Source: an uncultured Paenibacillaceae bacterium (GTDB lineage: Bacteria; Bacillota; Bacilli; Aneurinibacillales; Aneurinibacillaceae). From it: a DNA stretch of 64,000 bases. The notes beneath the pieces are model-generated. The model was not told the DNA's origin and ran no database searches. It saw nothing but the letters and a program-made list of their open reading frames with translations. Every line of letters starts with the position of its first letter. Position 1 is the first letter of the stretch. The stretch is taken from the NCBI GenBank assembly GCA_946478845.1, contig CAMLDI010000010.1, positions 1 through 64,000 of the forward strand, given 5' to 3'. The position numbers and the translations under genes are program-made. Of this stretch, positions 29,908-37,948 are shown piece by piece.

Positions 29908-31217
29908 GCAACTTGAAAAAAGTAATCGGGTCAATGTATGTTCGCTTTATAGGGGCATTTCTTAGTGCATTTATCTTTTCAATGCTGATCACAGTTCTTT
30001 TAATGAATGTAACACAATTTGGCAATGTAGAAAAAATGATACATTCTACTTTTGAGAGCAGATATTTGCAGTTAAAAGCACTTGTTGAAAATGAAAATAT
30101 TGAATTAGAGAAAGCAATCCAATATCTTTCCAGTTCAGAGGTAAGTGATAAAGTATACAATTCTATTAGTGAAACAGGTTTATCCCTTTCTGATAGTGAA
30201 ATACAAAAAATCGAAAGTGGTAAAATTGTCACTAATTTAAGGGTTTCGAAAGAAAGCAGGGTAAATGCGATTTTCAAATTTCAAAATAAATATGTTGTAA
30301 TCACGCCCTATATGGAAAACAATCCATTAACATTGTTTTTTTCCATACAAAAGATGGTCATCATTATTTCAATGGTTTTAGGCACCATTTTAATTTTAGT
30401 TACGACAATAACCGTTGTGAAACCCATTAAGAGAATCAGTGAAGCTTCTAAAAAGGTAGCTGAAGGCGATTTTAGGGTTCAGCTTCATGTAAAGGGACAT
30501 AATGAGGTTGCAGATTTAATGAGAAACTTTAATCGTATGGTAAAGGAATTGTCCCGTAATGAATATTTGCATAAGGATTTTGTATCCAATGTATCCCATG
30601 AATTTAAGACACCGATAACTTCCCTTAAAGGCTATGCAAAACTATTAAAAGACAAAAATCTTCCAGAAGAAAAACGGCAGGAATACGCCGAAATTATTAT
30701 AAGCGAAAGTGAACGATTAGCAAATCTATCATCCAATTTGTTAAAGCTTTCCGAGCTTGAAAACGAACGAATCAGTATAAAAAAAGAAACATTCAGCTTA
30801 GATGAGCAAATTCGCGATGCAGTTCTACTGCTGCAAAACCAATGGGAAAAGAAAAACCTGGAGCTTGATTTAGATTTGGACGAGATTACCTTTACTGGTG
30901 ACAGGCAATTGATGATTCAGGTATGGATTAATCTTATTTCTAATGCCATTAAATATTCAAACCAGAATGGTTTGCTTAGAATCACCTTAAAGCAATCCAA
31001 AAAAATTATAGCTAAGATTATTGATTACGGAATGGGGATGTCTGCAGAGGATTTGGAAAAAATATTCTTGCGTTTTTATAAAGCCGATAAATCTCGCAAC
31101 CAATCTGGGACTGGACTTGGACTTTCGATCGTTAAGAAGATTGTTGAACTGCATGAGGGTTCCATTAGCGTAAAAAGCGAACCAGGAAAAGGCAGTAAAT
31201 TTACCGTAGAATTATAG
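29904..31217 (+). CDS. Sensor histidine kinase
   Basis: A 437-residue membrane kinase starting with GTG, which overlaps the response regulator stop by 4 bases. Two hydrophobic helices (about residues 12-34 and 148-170) flank an extracytoplasmic sensor region of roughly 110 residues. HAMP (KRISEASKKVAEGDF), HisKA with the phospho-His in SNVSHEFKTPITSL, and HATPase_c with the N box LISNAIKYS, GYGM-like DYGMGMS and GTGLGLSIV follow. The signal is unknown; sensing the exported compound or cell-envelope stress would fit. Confidence 0.92.
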   Translation: MSNLKKVIGSMYVRFIGAFLSAFIFSMLITVLLMNVTQFGNVEKMIHSTFESRYLQLKALVENENIELEKAIQYLSSSEVSDKVYNSISETGLSLSDSEIQKIESGKIVTNLRVSKESRVNAIFKFQNKYVVITPYMENNPLTLFFSIQKMVIIISMVLGTILILVTTITVVKPIKRISEASKKVAEGDFRVQLHVKGHNEVADLMRNFNRMVKELSRNEYLHKDFVSNVSHEFKTPITSLKGYAKLLKDKNLPEEKRQEYAEIIISESERLANLSSNLLKLSELENERISIKKETFSLDEQIRDAVLLLQNQWEKKNLELDLDLDEITFTGDRQLMIQVWINLISNAIKYSNQNGLLRITLKQSKKIIAKIIDYGMGMSAEDLEKIFLRFYKADKSRNQSGTGLGLSIVKKIVELHEGSISVKSEPGKGSKFTVEL

Positions 31218-31218
31218 T

Positions 31219-31509
31219 CTAGTTTCCTAAATTTATTAACCATTCTCTTAATCTCTTTTTAACAAAATAAATCTTGCCATTTAAATTGATTTGGGGAAGG
31301 TCGGGTTGGCCATGGAGCAATAGTTTTGCTTCTTTTTTCGTAACACCAATATAACTGTGCACTTCGCTTTCTTTTATGAGTTCATGCTCTTCTTCCTCAT
31401 CCATATATTCGATATAGTTCCTGGAATAGGGATAATTGATTTTTTTCAAACCATTTCCAATAAAAAATCCCGCAATGGCAATTCCAAGAGCAATCCAAAC
31501 AAAACCCAT
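31219..31509 (-). CDS. Membrane-anchored small protein with HTH-like C-terminus
   Basis: A 96-residue protein of unknown function. Residues 1-19 form a hydrophobic anchor (FVWIALGIAIAGFFIGNG), followed by an acidic stretch (YMDEEEEHELI). The C-terminal domain, SYIGVTKKEAKLLLHG then IYFVKKRLREWL, has the spacing of an excisionase-type winged-helix fold. I chose the ATG at 31509 because an AGGAGG site sits just before it; the longer frame has no support. It is convergent with the histidine kinase (stop codons one base apart) and divergent from yjbQ. Confidence 0.65.
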   Translation of the reverse strand: MGFVWIALGIAIAGFFIGNGLKKINYPYSRNYIEYMDEEEEHELIKESEVHSYIGVTKKEAKLLLHGQPDLPQINLNGKIYFVKKRLREWLINLGN

Positions 31510-31611
31510 TTTCAAGCCTCCTAGGATTAATTTCTCTTTGTTATTTTTTATTCTCCAGGTAAGTAAGTTATGATAGGCTTGGCTTATAATTGCCAAGGAA
31601 GGATGAATAAG

Positions 31612-32010
31612 ATGCATAAATTTTCTTTGCAGACCTCTACTCGAGATCAAATGATTGATATAACCAGGGAAGTACAGGCATTTATTGATAAACAAGAGAT
31701 TCATAATGGGATTGTTACGATTTATTGCCCCCATACTACAGGGGGAATTACAATCAATGAAAATGCGGATCCCGATGTAGTGCGTGATTTTCTGAGACGA
31801 TTAGATGAAGTATTTCCCTGGTACCAGGAAAAAGACTGCCATGGGGAAGGGAATACAGCTGCCCATTTAAAAGCAAGTACCGTAGGTTCATCCCAAACGG
31901 TGATTATTGAGAAGGGAAGAATGTTGCTGGGCACCTGGCAAGGCATCTATTTCTGTGAGTTTGATGGGCCAAGAAGAAGGAATGTATATATGAAAATCAT
32001 CGGGGATTAA
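31612..32010 (+). CDS. YjbQ/UPF0047 family protein
   Basis: A 132-residue member of the YjbQ (UPF0047) family, compact beta proteins reported to have weak thiamine-phosphate synthase activity; the real role is unclear. Conserved blocks are VTIYCPHTTGGITINENADPD in two parts (IYCPHTTGGI, ENADPDV), HGEGNTAAHLKAS and GTWQGIYFCEFDGPR, which include the three His of the family metal site. I chose ATG 31612 (MHKFSLQT), spaced correctly from AAGGAAGG; ATG 31603 is too close to it. Confidence 0.85.
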   Translation: MHKFSLQTSTRDQMIDITREVQAFIDKQEIHNGIVTIYCPHTTGGITINENADPDVVRDFLRRLDEVFPWYQEKDCHGEGNTAAHLKASTVGSSQTVIIEKGRMLLGTWQGIYFCEFDGPRRRNVYMKIIGD

Positions 32011-32137
32011 TTACCCATTAAGATTATCGTGAACCAGGTCAAAAGAATCATCAGCGGAAAGATGATCAGTGATAACTTAATTATATCTCCCCTTTTTAAC
32101 GTACATACGAAGTTTACAGTTGGAGGTTTCAAAAACA

Positions 32138-32175
32138 TTGCATCATATTAATATTATTCCTATAATATTAATATG
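32138..32175 (+). promoter_or_regulatory. Promoter overlapped by a perfect 14-bp palindrome
   Basis: TTGCAT (32138-32143), a 17-base spacer and a perfect TATAAT (32161-32166) form a good sigma-A promoter for the DinB gene. An exact inverted repeat, CATATTAATATTAT (32144-32157) and ATAATATTAATATG (32162-32175) around TCCT, fills the spacer and -10. This placement is typical of a repressor operator. Confidence 0.7.
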
Positions 32176-32193
32176 AATTGAGGAGGGGATAAT

Positions 32194-32718
32194 ATGGAGG
32201 ACTTACGCTATCCAATTGGGAAGTTTTTATTACCAGAGGAAATTAGACAGGGTACCATTGAACAATGGATTAATGAATTAGAGGGAATTCCCCAGGGATT
32301 GCAGGATGCCATTGCCGGGTTGAATGATGAACAATTGGATACCCCATATCGTCCTGGAGGTTGGACTCTTAGACAGGTGGTTCACCATTTAGCTGATGGG
32401 AACATTAATGCTTATATACGTTTCAAATTAGCACTTACAGAAGATGAACCAATTATTGTACCCTTTAATGAAGAACGGTGGGCCAATCTTTCTGATTCTG
32501 TCGAACTGCAACCGGAAGTTTCCGTTTCTTTATTACGGGTACTTCATCATCGGTGGGTAAAGATACTCCGAGGATTAAATCAAGAAGATTTTCAACGGTC
32601 CTTCATTCATCCTGAGGGTGGAAAAACTAAATTGACAAAAGCATTAGGTTTATTTGTCTGGCATGGAAAACATCATATCGCCCATATTACTTCTTTTCGT
32701 GAAAGAACAGGGGTATAA
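32194..32718 (+). CDS. DinB-family protein, YfiT/BstA-like thiol transferase
   Basis: A 174-residue DinB-superfamily four-helix protein closely following Bacillus YfiT (start DLRYPIGKF). It has the three metal-binding His in their usual places: HHLADGN (near residue 64), and WHGKHHIAHI (near residues 152-161). YfiT/BstA proteins are putative bacillithiol-dependent S-transferases for detoxification; whether this one uses bacillithiol cannot be told from the window. GGAGGGG precedes the ATG. It is controlled by the palindrome-overlapped promoter at 32138. Confidence 0.88.
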   Translation: MEDLRYPIGKFLLPEEIRQGTIEQWINELEGIPQGLQDAIAGLNDEQLDTPYRPGGWTLRQVVHHLADGNINAYIRFKLALTEDEPIIVPFNEERWANLSDSVELQPEVSVSLLRVLHHRWVKILRGLNQEDFQRSFIHPEGGKTKLTKALGLFVWHGKHHIAHITSFRERTGV

Positions 32719-32722
32719 AAAG

Positions 32723-32754
32723 AAAAAGCTGCCGGATTTGAACGGCAGCTTTTT
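32723..32754. terminator. Bidirectional terminator
   Basis: AAAAAGCTGCCG (32723-32734) pairs with CGGCAGCTTTTT (32743-32754). It lies between the convergent DinB and HesB-like genes and has A/T tracts on both sides, so it can serve both. Confidence 0.88.
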
Positions 32755-32763
32755 CCTGTAAAA

Positions 32764-33048
32764 TTATGAGCAGCAACTATCATATCCGGAGATGACAAGT
32801 CCGCCTTCTCCTTCGTTTTCTTCAAAGTCTAAAGAGATTTGTTGTACGATTTCTAAAACGTTTTTATCGATGGCAACATTGATTCCGTTAATGGTTTCTT
32901 GGATATCTCCTTCTTCGGCTTCGGTTAATGCGATTCCCCATTTTGGAGAACAACAACCGGGTCCCTCATACACGAAACGAAGAGTATTTACGCCGCTTTC
33001 CTCCATAAACTTTTCAATATAAGCTTTCGCTTGATCAGTGATAACCAT
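32764..33048 (-). CDS. HesB/IscA-like family protein
   Basis: A 94-residue protein of the HesB/IscA-like group related to Bacillus YneR. It starts MVITDQAKAYIEKFM and carries GPGCCSPKWGIAL near residue 31 and a C-terminal DSCCS, so Cys pairs are in positions used for iron-sulfur or metal binding in A-type carriers. The exact spacing differs from canonical IscA, so a scaffold role is only probable. An AGGAGG site precedes the start on the minus strand. Confidence 0.8.
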   Translation of the reverse strand: MVITDQAKAYIEKFMEESGVNTLRFVYEGPGCCSPKWGIALTEAEEGDIQETINGINVAIDKNVLEIVQQISLDFEENEGEGGLVISGYDSCCS

Positions 33049-33194
33049 TAGGTTTCCTCCTGAGAATAGGATTTTATCTTAGAATAGTATCATAAAGTGA
33101 TGTCATTTGCGAATGAAAATGACAGTTTGAAAGGATAAACATAACCATTGATAAAACAGTTATAAATTCCCTGTATTTAATTTACAATAATTTC

Positions 33195-33223
33195 TTGAAA
33201 TTGCAGAATAACTACCATAAAAT
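33195..33223 (+). promoter_or_regulatory. Promoter of the Flp-type pilin gene
   Basis: TTGAAA (33195-33200), a 17-base spacer and TAAAAT (33218-33223), about 50 bases before the pilin start. Confidence 0.55.
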
Positions 33224-33271
33224 TAAAAGAAAAGACAAATTGATTCATAGAACGACAGGGGAGGATTTAAC

Positions 33272-33511
33272 TTGAATAGAATTGATGGTTTAAAAGGAAA
33301 GTTTATCGCTCAACAAGTTAAAACCATGCAATGGTTTAAGAGTAAAGTAGAATTGGTACATAATCAACGGGGCGCGGAAGCAATTGAGTGGTTAGCGTTG
33401 GTTGCGGTAGTAGTTGCTATTTTAGCTTTTGTTATAGGCCAGAAAGAGGATATTGGTAAAGAGATTGTTGGTAAGATTAAAGAATTTATTTCCAAAATTA
33501 AGGTTGATTAA
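33272..33511 (+). CDS. Flp-type (class III / Tad) pilin-like protein
   Basis: A 79-residue protein with a long leader, a class III prepilin-like site QRG|AEAIEWLAL and a hydrophobic helix (WLALVAVVVAILAFVIG). Glu at +5 after the Gly matches prepilin peptidase substrates, and the motif resembles Flp pilins (GATAIEYGL). The leader is unusually long, about 35 residues. The TTG start follows GGGGAGG at good distance. The matching Tad machinery lies 10 kb downstream (43863-50665), so this is the likely major pilin or a prominent pseudopilin. It is followed by a terminator. Confidence 0.8.
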   Translation: MNRIDGLKGKFIAQQVKTMQWFKSKVELVHNQRGAEAIEWLALVAVVVAILAFVIGQKEDIGKEIVGKIKEFISKIKVD

Positions 33512-33534
33512 GAGATTTTGTTTTCATTTATGGT

Positions 33535-33567
33535 AGAGATGAGTGTATCAGCTCATCTCTTTATTTT
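33535..33567 (+). terminator. Terminator after the pilin gene
   Basis: AGAGATGAG (33535-33543) pairs with CTCATCTCT (33552-33560), followed by TTATTTT. It allows the pilin to be expressed separately from and more strongly than the VWA gene. Confidence 0.8.
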
Positions 33568-33590
33568 AATAAATTAAAGGGGAATTGAAA

Positions 33591-34907
33591 TTGTTTAAAA
33601 AAATATCATTCCTATCTATATGCTTATTATTGATAGCTTTAACTTTTTTATCAGGTTGTAATATTTTAGCAAATACAGAAGTCAAGGAAGCATTAAAAAA
33701 GCCAATCCCTTTAACCGTTGAAGAAATTTTAGCTTACGAAGGGGAAGGAAAATTTGCCGGTGATAAGTATGACCAGAAGAAAGTAGAAGCAGACTTGGAC
33801 AAACTTCCAGAAGGATTAACTTCAAAAGAAATCTATGGGTACTTACTTTCTTTAGTAGGAGAAAACTATAAACAATATAAAGAAATGTTTGACCAGGTGG
33901 ATCCAGACTTTAAACAAGAAATGAAAGATATTAACCCTACAGCATCCAATGGGACTGTCGAAACATTAAATGTAGAAGTTATTTTGGATGCCAGCGGAAG
34001 TATGGCCCAGTCAGTACCTGGCGGGGTAAAAATGGATTTAGCAAAAAATAGTATCAGAGATTTCTTAAAAAGTATGCCTTCCAGTGCCAATGTAGGTTTG
34101 CGGGTTTTAGGACATAAAGGAAGCGGAGCAGATAAAGATAAAGGTCTCTCCTGTTCACAAACAGAATTGGTCTATGGATTAGAGCCTTACAATGAAGGAA
34201 AGTTTAATGGGGTTTTAAATAGTTTCGCACCCAAAGGTTGGACAGGCATAGCAAAAGCTTTAGAGGAAGCTCAAAAAGACTTAGCTGCAAAACAAGGTTC
34301 TAGTGTGAAAAATATGATCTATCTGGTGAGTGATGGTATAGAAACATGCGGTGGAGATCCAGTAGCAGCAGCAAAAGCCCTTCATCAGTCTAATGTAGCA
34401 GCAGTAGTAAACATTATTGGTTTTGATGTAGATAATCAAGCCCAACAACAATTAAAAAGTGTTGCTGAAGCTGGAGGCGGTTCTTACGTAACTGTTAAGG
34501 ATGCTGTTTCTTTAAAAGAAGCATTTCAAAAGCGTATTGATGAATTAAAAAAGATGAATTTTGATTGGTTGTCACAAGCAAAAACAAATATACAAGATGG
34601 TTATAGTAAATATATGAGGATAAATCAAGAGGCTTATTCTAAAATGACAAGTGCAAATTTAATTGAAATTGAACGAAGTAAAAAAATCCGAGATTATTTA
34701 AAAGAACAAAAAAAAATAGATTCAAACCAGTGGTCAGAATTGAATAGTTTTATCCAAAATCGCTTTGATCTAATTCTTAGTTATAAGCAAAAAAGGTATG
34801 ACGATAATACCAAGAAAATATATGAGCAATCTAACTGGGATGAAGTTGATCGTCAATTTGAGGAAAATAGTAAAAAAATTGAAGAATTTGAACAAAGGAG
34901 TAATTGA
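33591..34907 (+). CDS. VWA-domain lipoprotein
   Basis: A 438-residue surface lipoprotein. The signal peptide ends in lipobox FLSGC. An N-terminal domain of about 110 residues (KPIPLTVEEILAYEGEGKFAG) is followed by a von Willebrand factor A domain with the MIDAS motif DASGS (near residue 135), GWTGIAKAL (Thr) and VSDGIETCGG (Asp). The C-terminal 110 residues are charged and helical, probably coiled coil. VWA domains bind protein ligands through a metal, often at pilus tips or on cell surfaces. TTG 33591 is favoured over TTG 33585 by ribosome site spacing. It lies directly upstream of a toxin gene, and a second damaged copy repeats this arrangement. Confidence 0.85.
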   Translation: MFKKISFLSICLLLIALTFLSGCNILANTEVKEALKKPIPLTVEEILAYEGEGKFAGDKYDQKKVEADLDKLPEGLTSKEIYGYLLSLVGENYKQYKEMFDQVDPDFKQEMKDINPTASNGTVETLNVEVILDASGSMAQSVPGGVKMDLAKNSIRDFLKSMPSSANVGLRVLGHKGSGADKDKGLSCSQTELVYGLEPYNEGKFNGVLNSFAPKGWTGIAKALEEAQKDLAAKQGSSVKNMIYLVSDGIETCGGDPVAAAKALHQSNVAAVVNIIGFDVDNQAQQQLKSVAEAGGGSYVTVKDAVSLKEAFQKRIDELKKMNFDWLSQAKTNIQDGYSKYMRINQEAYSKMTSANLIEIERSKKIRDYLKEQKKIDSNQWSELNSFIQNRFDLILSYKQKRYDDNTKKIYEQSNWDEVDRQFEENSKKIEEFEQRSN

Positions 34908-34942
34908 GTATAGATTAATAACTCGGATGGCGGTGAAAAAAA

Positions 34943-36235
34943 GTGAAAAAAACAACTAAAGGAAGTAAAAAAATATATATTCTTTTTTTACTCTTTCTTT
35001 TATTTGTAAATGGAAGTTTATTCGTCGCAAATGCAGAAGTATCCCTGCCTAATCCAAGTTTACCAAACCCGTCTTTACCTCATACAAGCCTACCAAATCC
35101 ATCATTGCCAAATCCATCGCTATCTGATTCTAATTTATCAAACTCTACTCTACCTGGAACAGATGCTGATTCATCAGAAAATGGAACGAATACTGATGGT
35201 ACTTCTGCCGATGAGGATAAAGGATGGATTGATAGTCTTACAAATTTAGCTCAATCCGTAGGGGATAAGTTAGATAGCTTTACGCAAAACGCCATTGACA
35301 CAATAGGGGATATAGGAAGTTCCATTCTTGATGGTTTAGTAGATGCAGGCCAATGGATTGCAGACAATTGGGAGTTCACTGCTGCAGCCCTTGCAGGGAT
35401 TGGTTTAACGATAGCTGGAATTTTCGTTGCACCTCTCCTTCCTTTTGGATTAGCCATTTTAGCAGGAATGGCGATTTCCGGTGGCATAGGATATTTCACA
35501 GGCTTACGGGGTGAAGATTTAACCAAAGAAATGGGGATAGGTGGAGCTCTGGGTGCTATTGGCGGGGGAGTCTTGGGGATAGTTGGAAAACTTGCGGGAG
35601 CCGGTGGTATAGGATTAAAAACTATTGTAACTGGAAGTGCCTTAAGTGGGGCAATTACCAGTATGGCTGATGATACCTTACATAATCGGAAACCCAGTAT
35701 ACCTAAAGCAGTCATTGGCGCAGCTCTTGGTGTTTTATTAACTGCCTTATTGGTGGGAGGCCAGGGATTAGGATTAGGGAATAAACTAATGAATCCTGGG
35801 CAGGTTTCCAAGCCTTCTGTTAGTAGTCAGAAAGTGGATGTGCCAGATGGGAATATAAATGGAAAAAATTTTGGTGAGATTGCTACTGAGGTTGGGGCAG
35901 GAGCAGTTGATGATATCTTTGTAAGAGGTCAAATAGCTTTTAATAATTTTGATATAGGCACAGCATATGTTAAACCTAAGCATTTATCAACTAGTAACGG
36001 CAATGGTGCTAAGTTCTTAGGAGATAGTAAAGCTGCTGCAGAGGCAATACTACAAGATGCTTTGAAAAATGGCAGAATTAAGTCAATAACAGACAACGGT
36101 TTAACCAAGATGGGACAACAAAGCTACCAAATAATTATTGATGCAGAGCAGAAAGTTGGAACAAAAGGTGAAACTTTAATAAAAATAGTGATTTCTGAAG
36201 ATGGTGGTATGCTAAGTGCATATCCAGTCAAATAG
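34943..36235 (+). CDS. Secreted polymorphic toxin 1 (shared core, unknown C-terminal domain)
   Basis: A 430-residue protein, the intact type of the island. In order: Sec signal peptide with cleavage near FVANA-EV (residue 32); an imperfect SLPNP repeat (about 33-62); an acidic linker; an amphipathic segment (WIDSLTNLAQSVGDKLDSF); a glycine-rich hydrophobic core with several possible membrane segments (about 140-285); a linker ending QKVDVPDG; then a unique C-terminal domain of about 125 residues with VKPKHLS, DALKNGRIKSI, SYQIIIDA and VGTKGET motifs and the end SAYPVK. I do not recognise that domain with certainty; small size and strand-rich end would suit a BECR-type RNase. A small gene follows at 36245, as expected for an immunity partner. 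Confidence 0.8.
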   Translation: MKKTTKGSKKIYILFLLFLLFVNGSLFVANAEVSLPNPSLPNPSLPHTSLPNPSLPNPSLSDSNLSNSTLPGTDADSSENGTNTDGTSADEDKGWIDSLTNLAQSVGDKLDSFTQNAIDTIGDIGSSILDGLVDAGQWIADNWEFTAAALAGIGLTIAGIFVAPLLPFGLAILAGMAISGGIGYFTGLRGEDLTKEMGIGGALGAIGGGVLGIVGKLAGAGGIGLKTIVTGSALSGAITSMADDTLHNRKPSIPKAVIGAALGVLLTALLVGGQGLGLGNKLMNPGQVSKPSVSSQKVDVPDGNINGKNFGEIATEVGAGAVDDIFVRGQIAFNNFDIGTAYVKPKHLSTSNGNGAKFLGDSKAAAEAILQDALKNGRIKSITDNGLTKMGQQSYQIIIDAEQKVGTKGETLIKIVISEDGGMLSAYPVK

Positions 36236-36244
36236 GAGGCTAAA

Positions 36245-36526
36245 ATGAAAGTATTTGAGAGTTTTTTACAATCAGAAATAAATACCCAAGAATTGTACAA
36301 TGATATAATGGATTTTATAACTTCAAATCATGTCAGAAATGGTGAATTTGAAGGAAATGAATTTGTAATCAAAAAAATGGATCAAATAAATTTTATTATA
36401 TTTCCAGAGTATGATGTAGAAGGAGGAAGAGAGATTCACGCAGCAGAGGCTGTATATCGGGACAATTTAATTGCCAAGATCAATGAATATGCTTTAACTA
36501 AAAACATTAATATAAAGTCGAACTAG
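36245..36526 (+). CDS. Putative immunity protein for toxin 1
   Basis: A 93-residue acidic, soluble protein (FESFLQSEINTQELYNDIM) of unknown family. It starts nine bases after toxin 1 with a strong AGGAGG site, has no signal peptide, and is followed by a terminator. Position and size indicate a cytosolic immunity protein; there is no sequence-based proof. Confidence 0.65.
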   Translation: MKVFESFLQSEINTQELYNDIMDFITSNHVRNGEFEGNEFVIKKMDQINFIIFPEYDVEGGREIHAAEAVYRDNLIAKINEYALTKNINIKSN

Positions 36527-36882
36527 TACCTTTCTTGACCATTTTTCTTTCGATAATATTTAAGTGATAATTCGATAGAAGTGAAAAACATGATGTATTA
36601 TTTAGAAATTGTATGTAAATAATTAATCTTTTAAGTGAATCAATTTCATAATTGATTCGGTAGATAAGATTTTAAGAGAATTCAGAGGTTGAGTTTTAGG
36701 ACAGAAAGGTCCTTTTTACTTTCTATCCTTGTAAATAAGTCTAAGTGTATTTCTGTATTAAATTTAATAGGAAAAATTAACATATTTTAAATTTACATAA
36801 ATAATTAAAATAAATCATTATTTACCATAAAATTAGTTGATATAACCAAATGAGTAATCAAACTATGAATTAGGTGATTAAA
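36527..36882 (+). other. AT-rich spacer between toxin units
   Basis: No gene is seen in this 356-base stretch. It contains the terminator at 36698-36718 and, near 36824, the string TACCATAAAATTA, which resembles the -10 area upstream of the pilin gene (ACTACCATAAAATTA near 33212), so a promoter for the second VWA gene may lie there. Confidence 0.5.
36698..36718 (+). terminator. Terminator after toxin/immunity unit 1
   Basis: AGGAC (36698-36702) pairs with GTCCT (36709-36713) around AGAAAG, followed by TTTTT. It resembles the hairpins at 55297 and 52697. Confidence 0.7.
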
Positions 36883-37833
36883 TTGAAAGGGAAATTATTC
36901 ATTATAATGATTTGCTTAACCCTTGTATTCTCTACTCTTCTATCCGGCTGTAGCCTATTTAAAGACAAAGAAGTAGAGGCAACCTTAAAAAAACCCGTCC
37001 CCTTAACTATTGAAGAAATATTATCCTACGAAGGGGAAGGCAAATATGCTGGGGATAAATATGATCAGAAAAAGGTAGAAGCAGAAATGGAAAAACTTCT
37101 ATGGATTAGAGCCTTATAAAGAAGGAAAGTTTAACGGGGTTTTAAATAGTTTTGCACCTAAAGGATGGACAGGCATTGCGAAAGCGCTGGAGGGAGCACA
37201 AAAAGATTTGGCAAGCAAACAGGGGCCAGGCGAAAAAATATGATTTATCTTGTAAGTGATGGTATAGAAACTTGTGGTGGAGATCCAGTAGCAGCAGCGA
37301 AAGCCCTTCATCAGTCTAACGTTGCAGCGGTAGTAAACATCATTGGTTTTGATGTAGATAATCAAGCCCAGAAGCAATTGAAAAGTGTTGCTGATACAGG
37401 TGGTGGTTCTTATGTGACCGTTAATGATGCAGCTTCTTTAAAAAAGGCATTTCGAGAGAAAATTGATGAGTTAAGGAAATTAAATATTGATTGGTATAAC
37501 AATGCTAATACCAATTTAGTTAATGGTTTAGAAAAATATTCTACACTGAATACTGAAACAAGCCAGAAAATATCTAAAACGAGACTAACTGAAAATGATC
37601 ATTTGGAGAATGCAAAGGAATTCTTGATAGATAAAGGGATTATAACTAATCAAATTAAAGAAGAACTATCGGAGTTTATAAATAAAAGATTTAATCAAAT
37701 TAATGAATATCAAATAAAGCGTCATCAGGAAAATAATAAGAAAATACTTGAACAATATAATTCTGAGGAAGTAAATGAACAATATATACAAAACAAAAAT
37801 AAAATCGATGAATTAGAAAAAAACAGAAATTAA
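36883..37833 (+). pseudogene. Second VWA lipoprotein gene, internally deleted and frameshifted
   Basis: A damaged paralogue of the gene at 33591. It has a lipoprotein signal (TLLSGC) and the same KPVPLTIEEILSYEGEGKYAGDK region. At about 37098 it then jumps to YGLEPYKEGKFNG, a loss of roughly 370 bases compared with the intact copy that removes the MIDAS DxSxS part and shifts the frame. A second one-base loss in an A-run near 37240 (GGCGAAAAAATATGA) interrupts the rest, although IYLVSDGIETCGG and the C-terminal helices remain readable from 37165 to 37833. It precedes toxin 2 as the intact copy precedes toxin 1. Confidence 0.85.
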
Positions 37834-37948
37834 ATAATTTTATTTAATAAAGGGGGCTTATAAAAATATAATTTTCTTTTTTTTATTTGTCTCCTTTCTT
37901 ATATTTTTATATTAATAGATTTCTTAACCCGCGGGGGTGATAGATAGA

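Noticed and set aside
35040..35150. Tandem 15-base repeats that could suggest a CRISPR or minisatellite
   Set aside because: They encode the SLPNP repeat in frame within a signal-peptide protein, have no unique spacers, and occur at the same place in three paralogues.
35010..35249. Plus-strand open frame of 79 codons over the repeat (and its counterpart at 38037-38267)
   Set aside because: It is the repeat read in another frame; periodic DNA keeps several frames open. The toxin frame has signal peptide and core homology.
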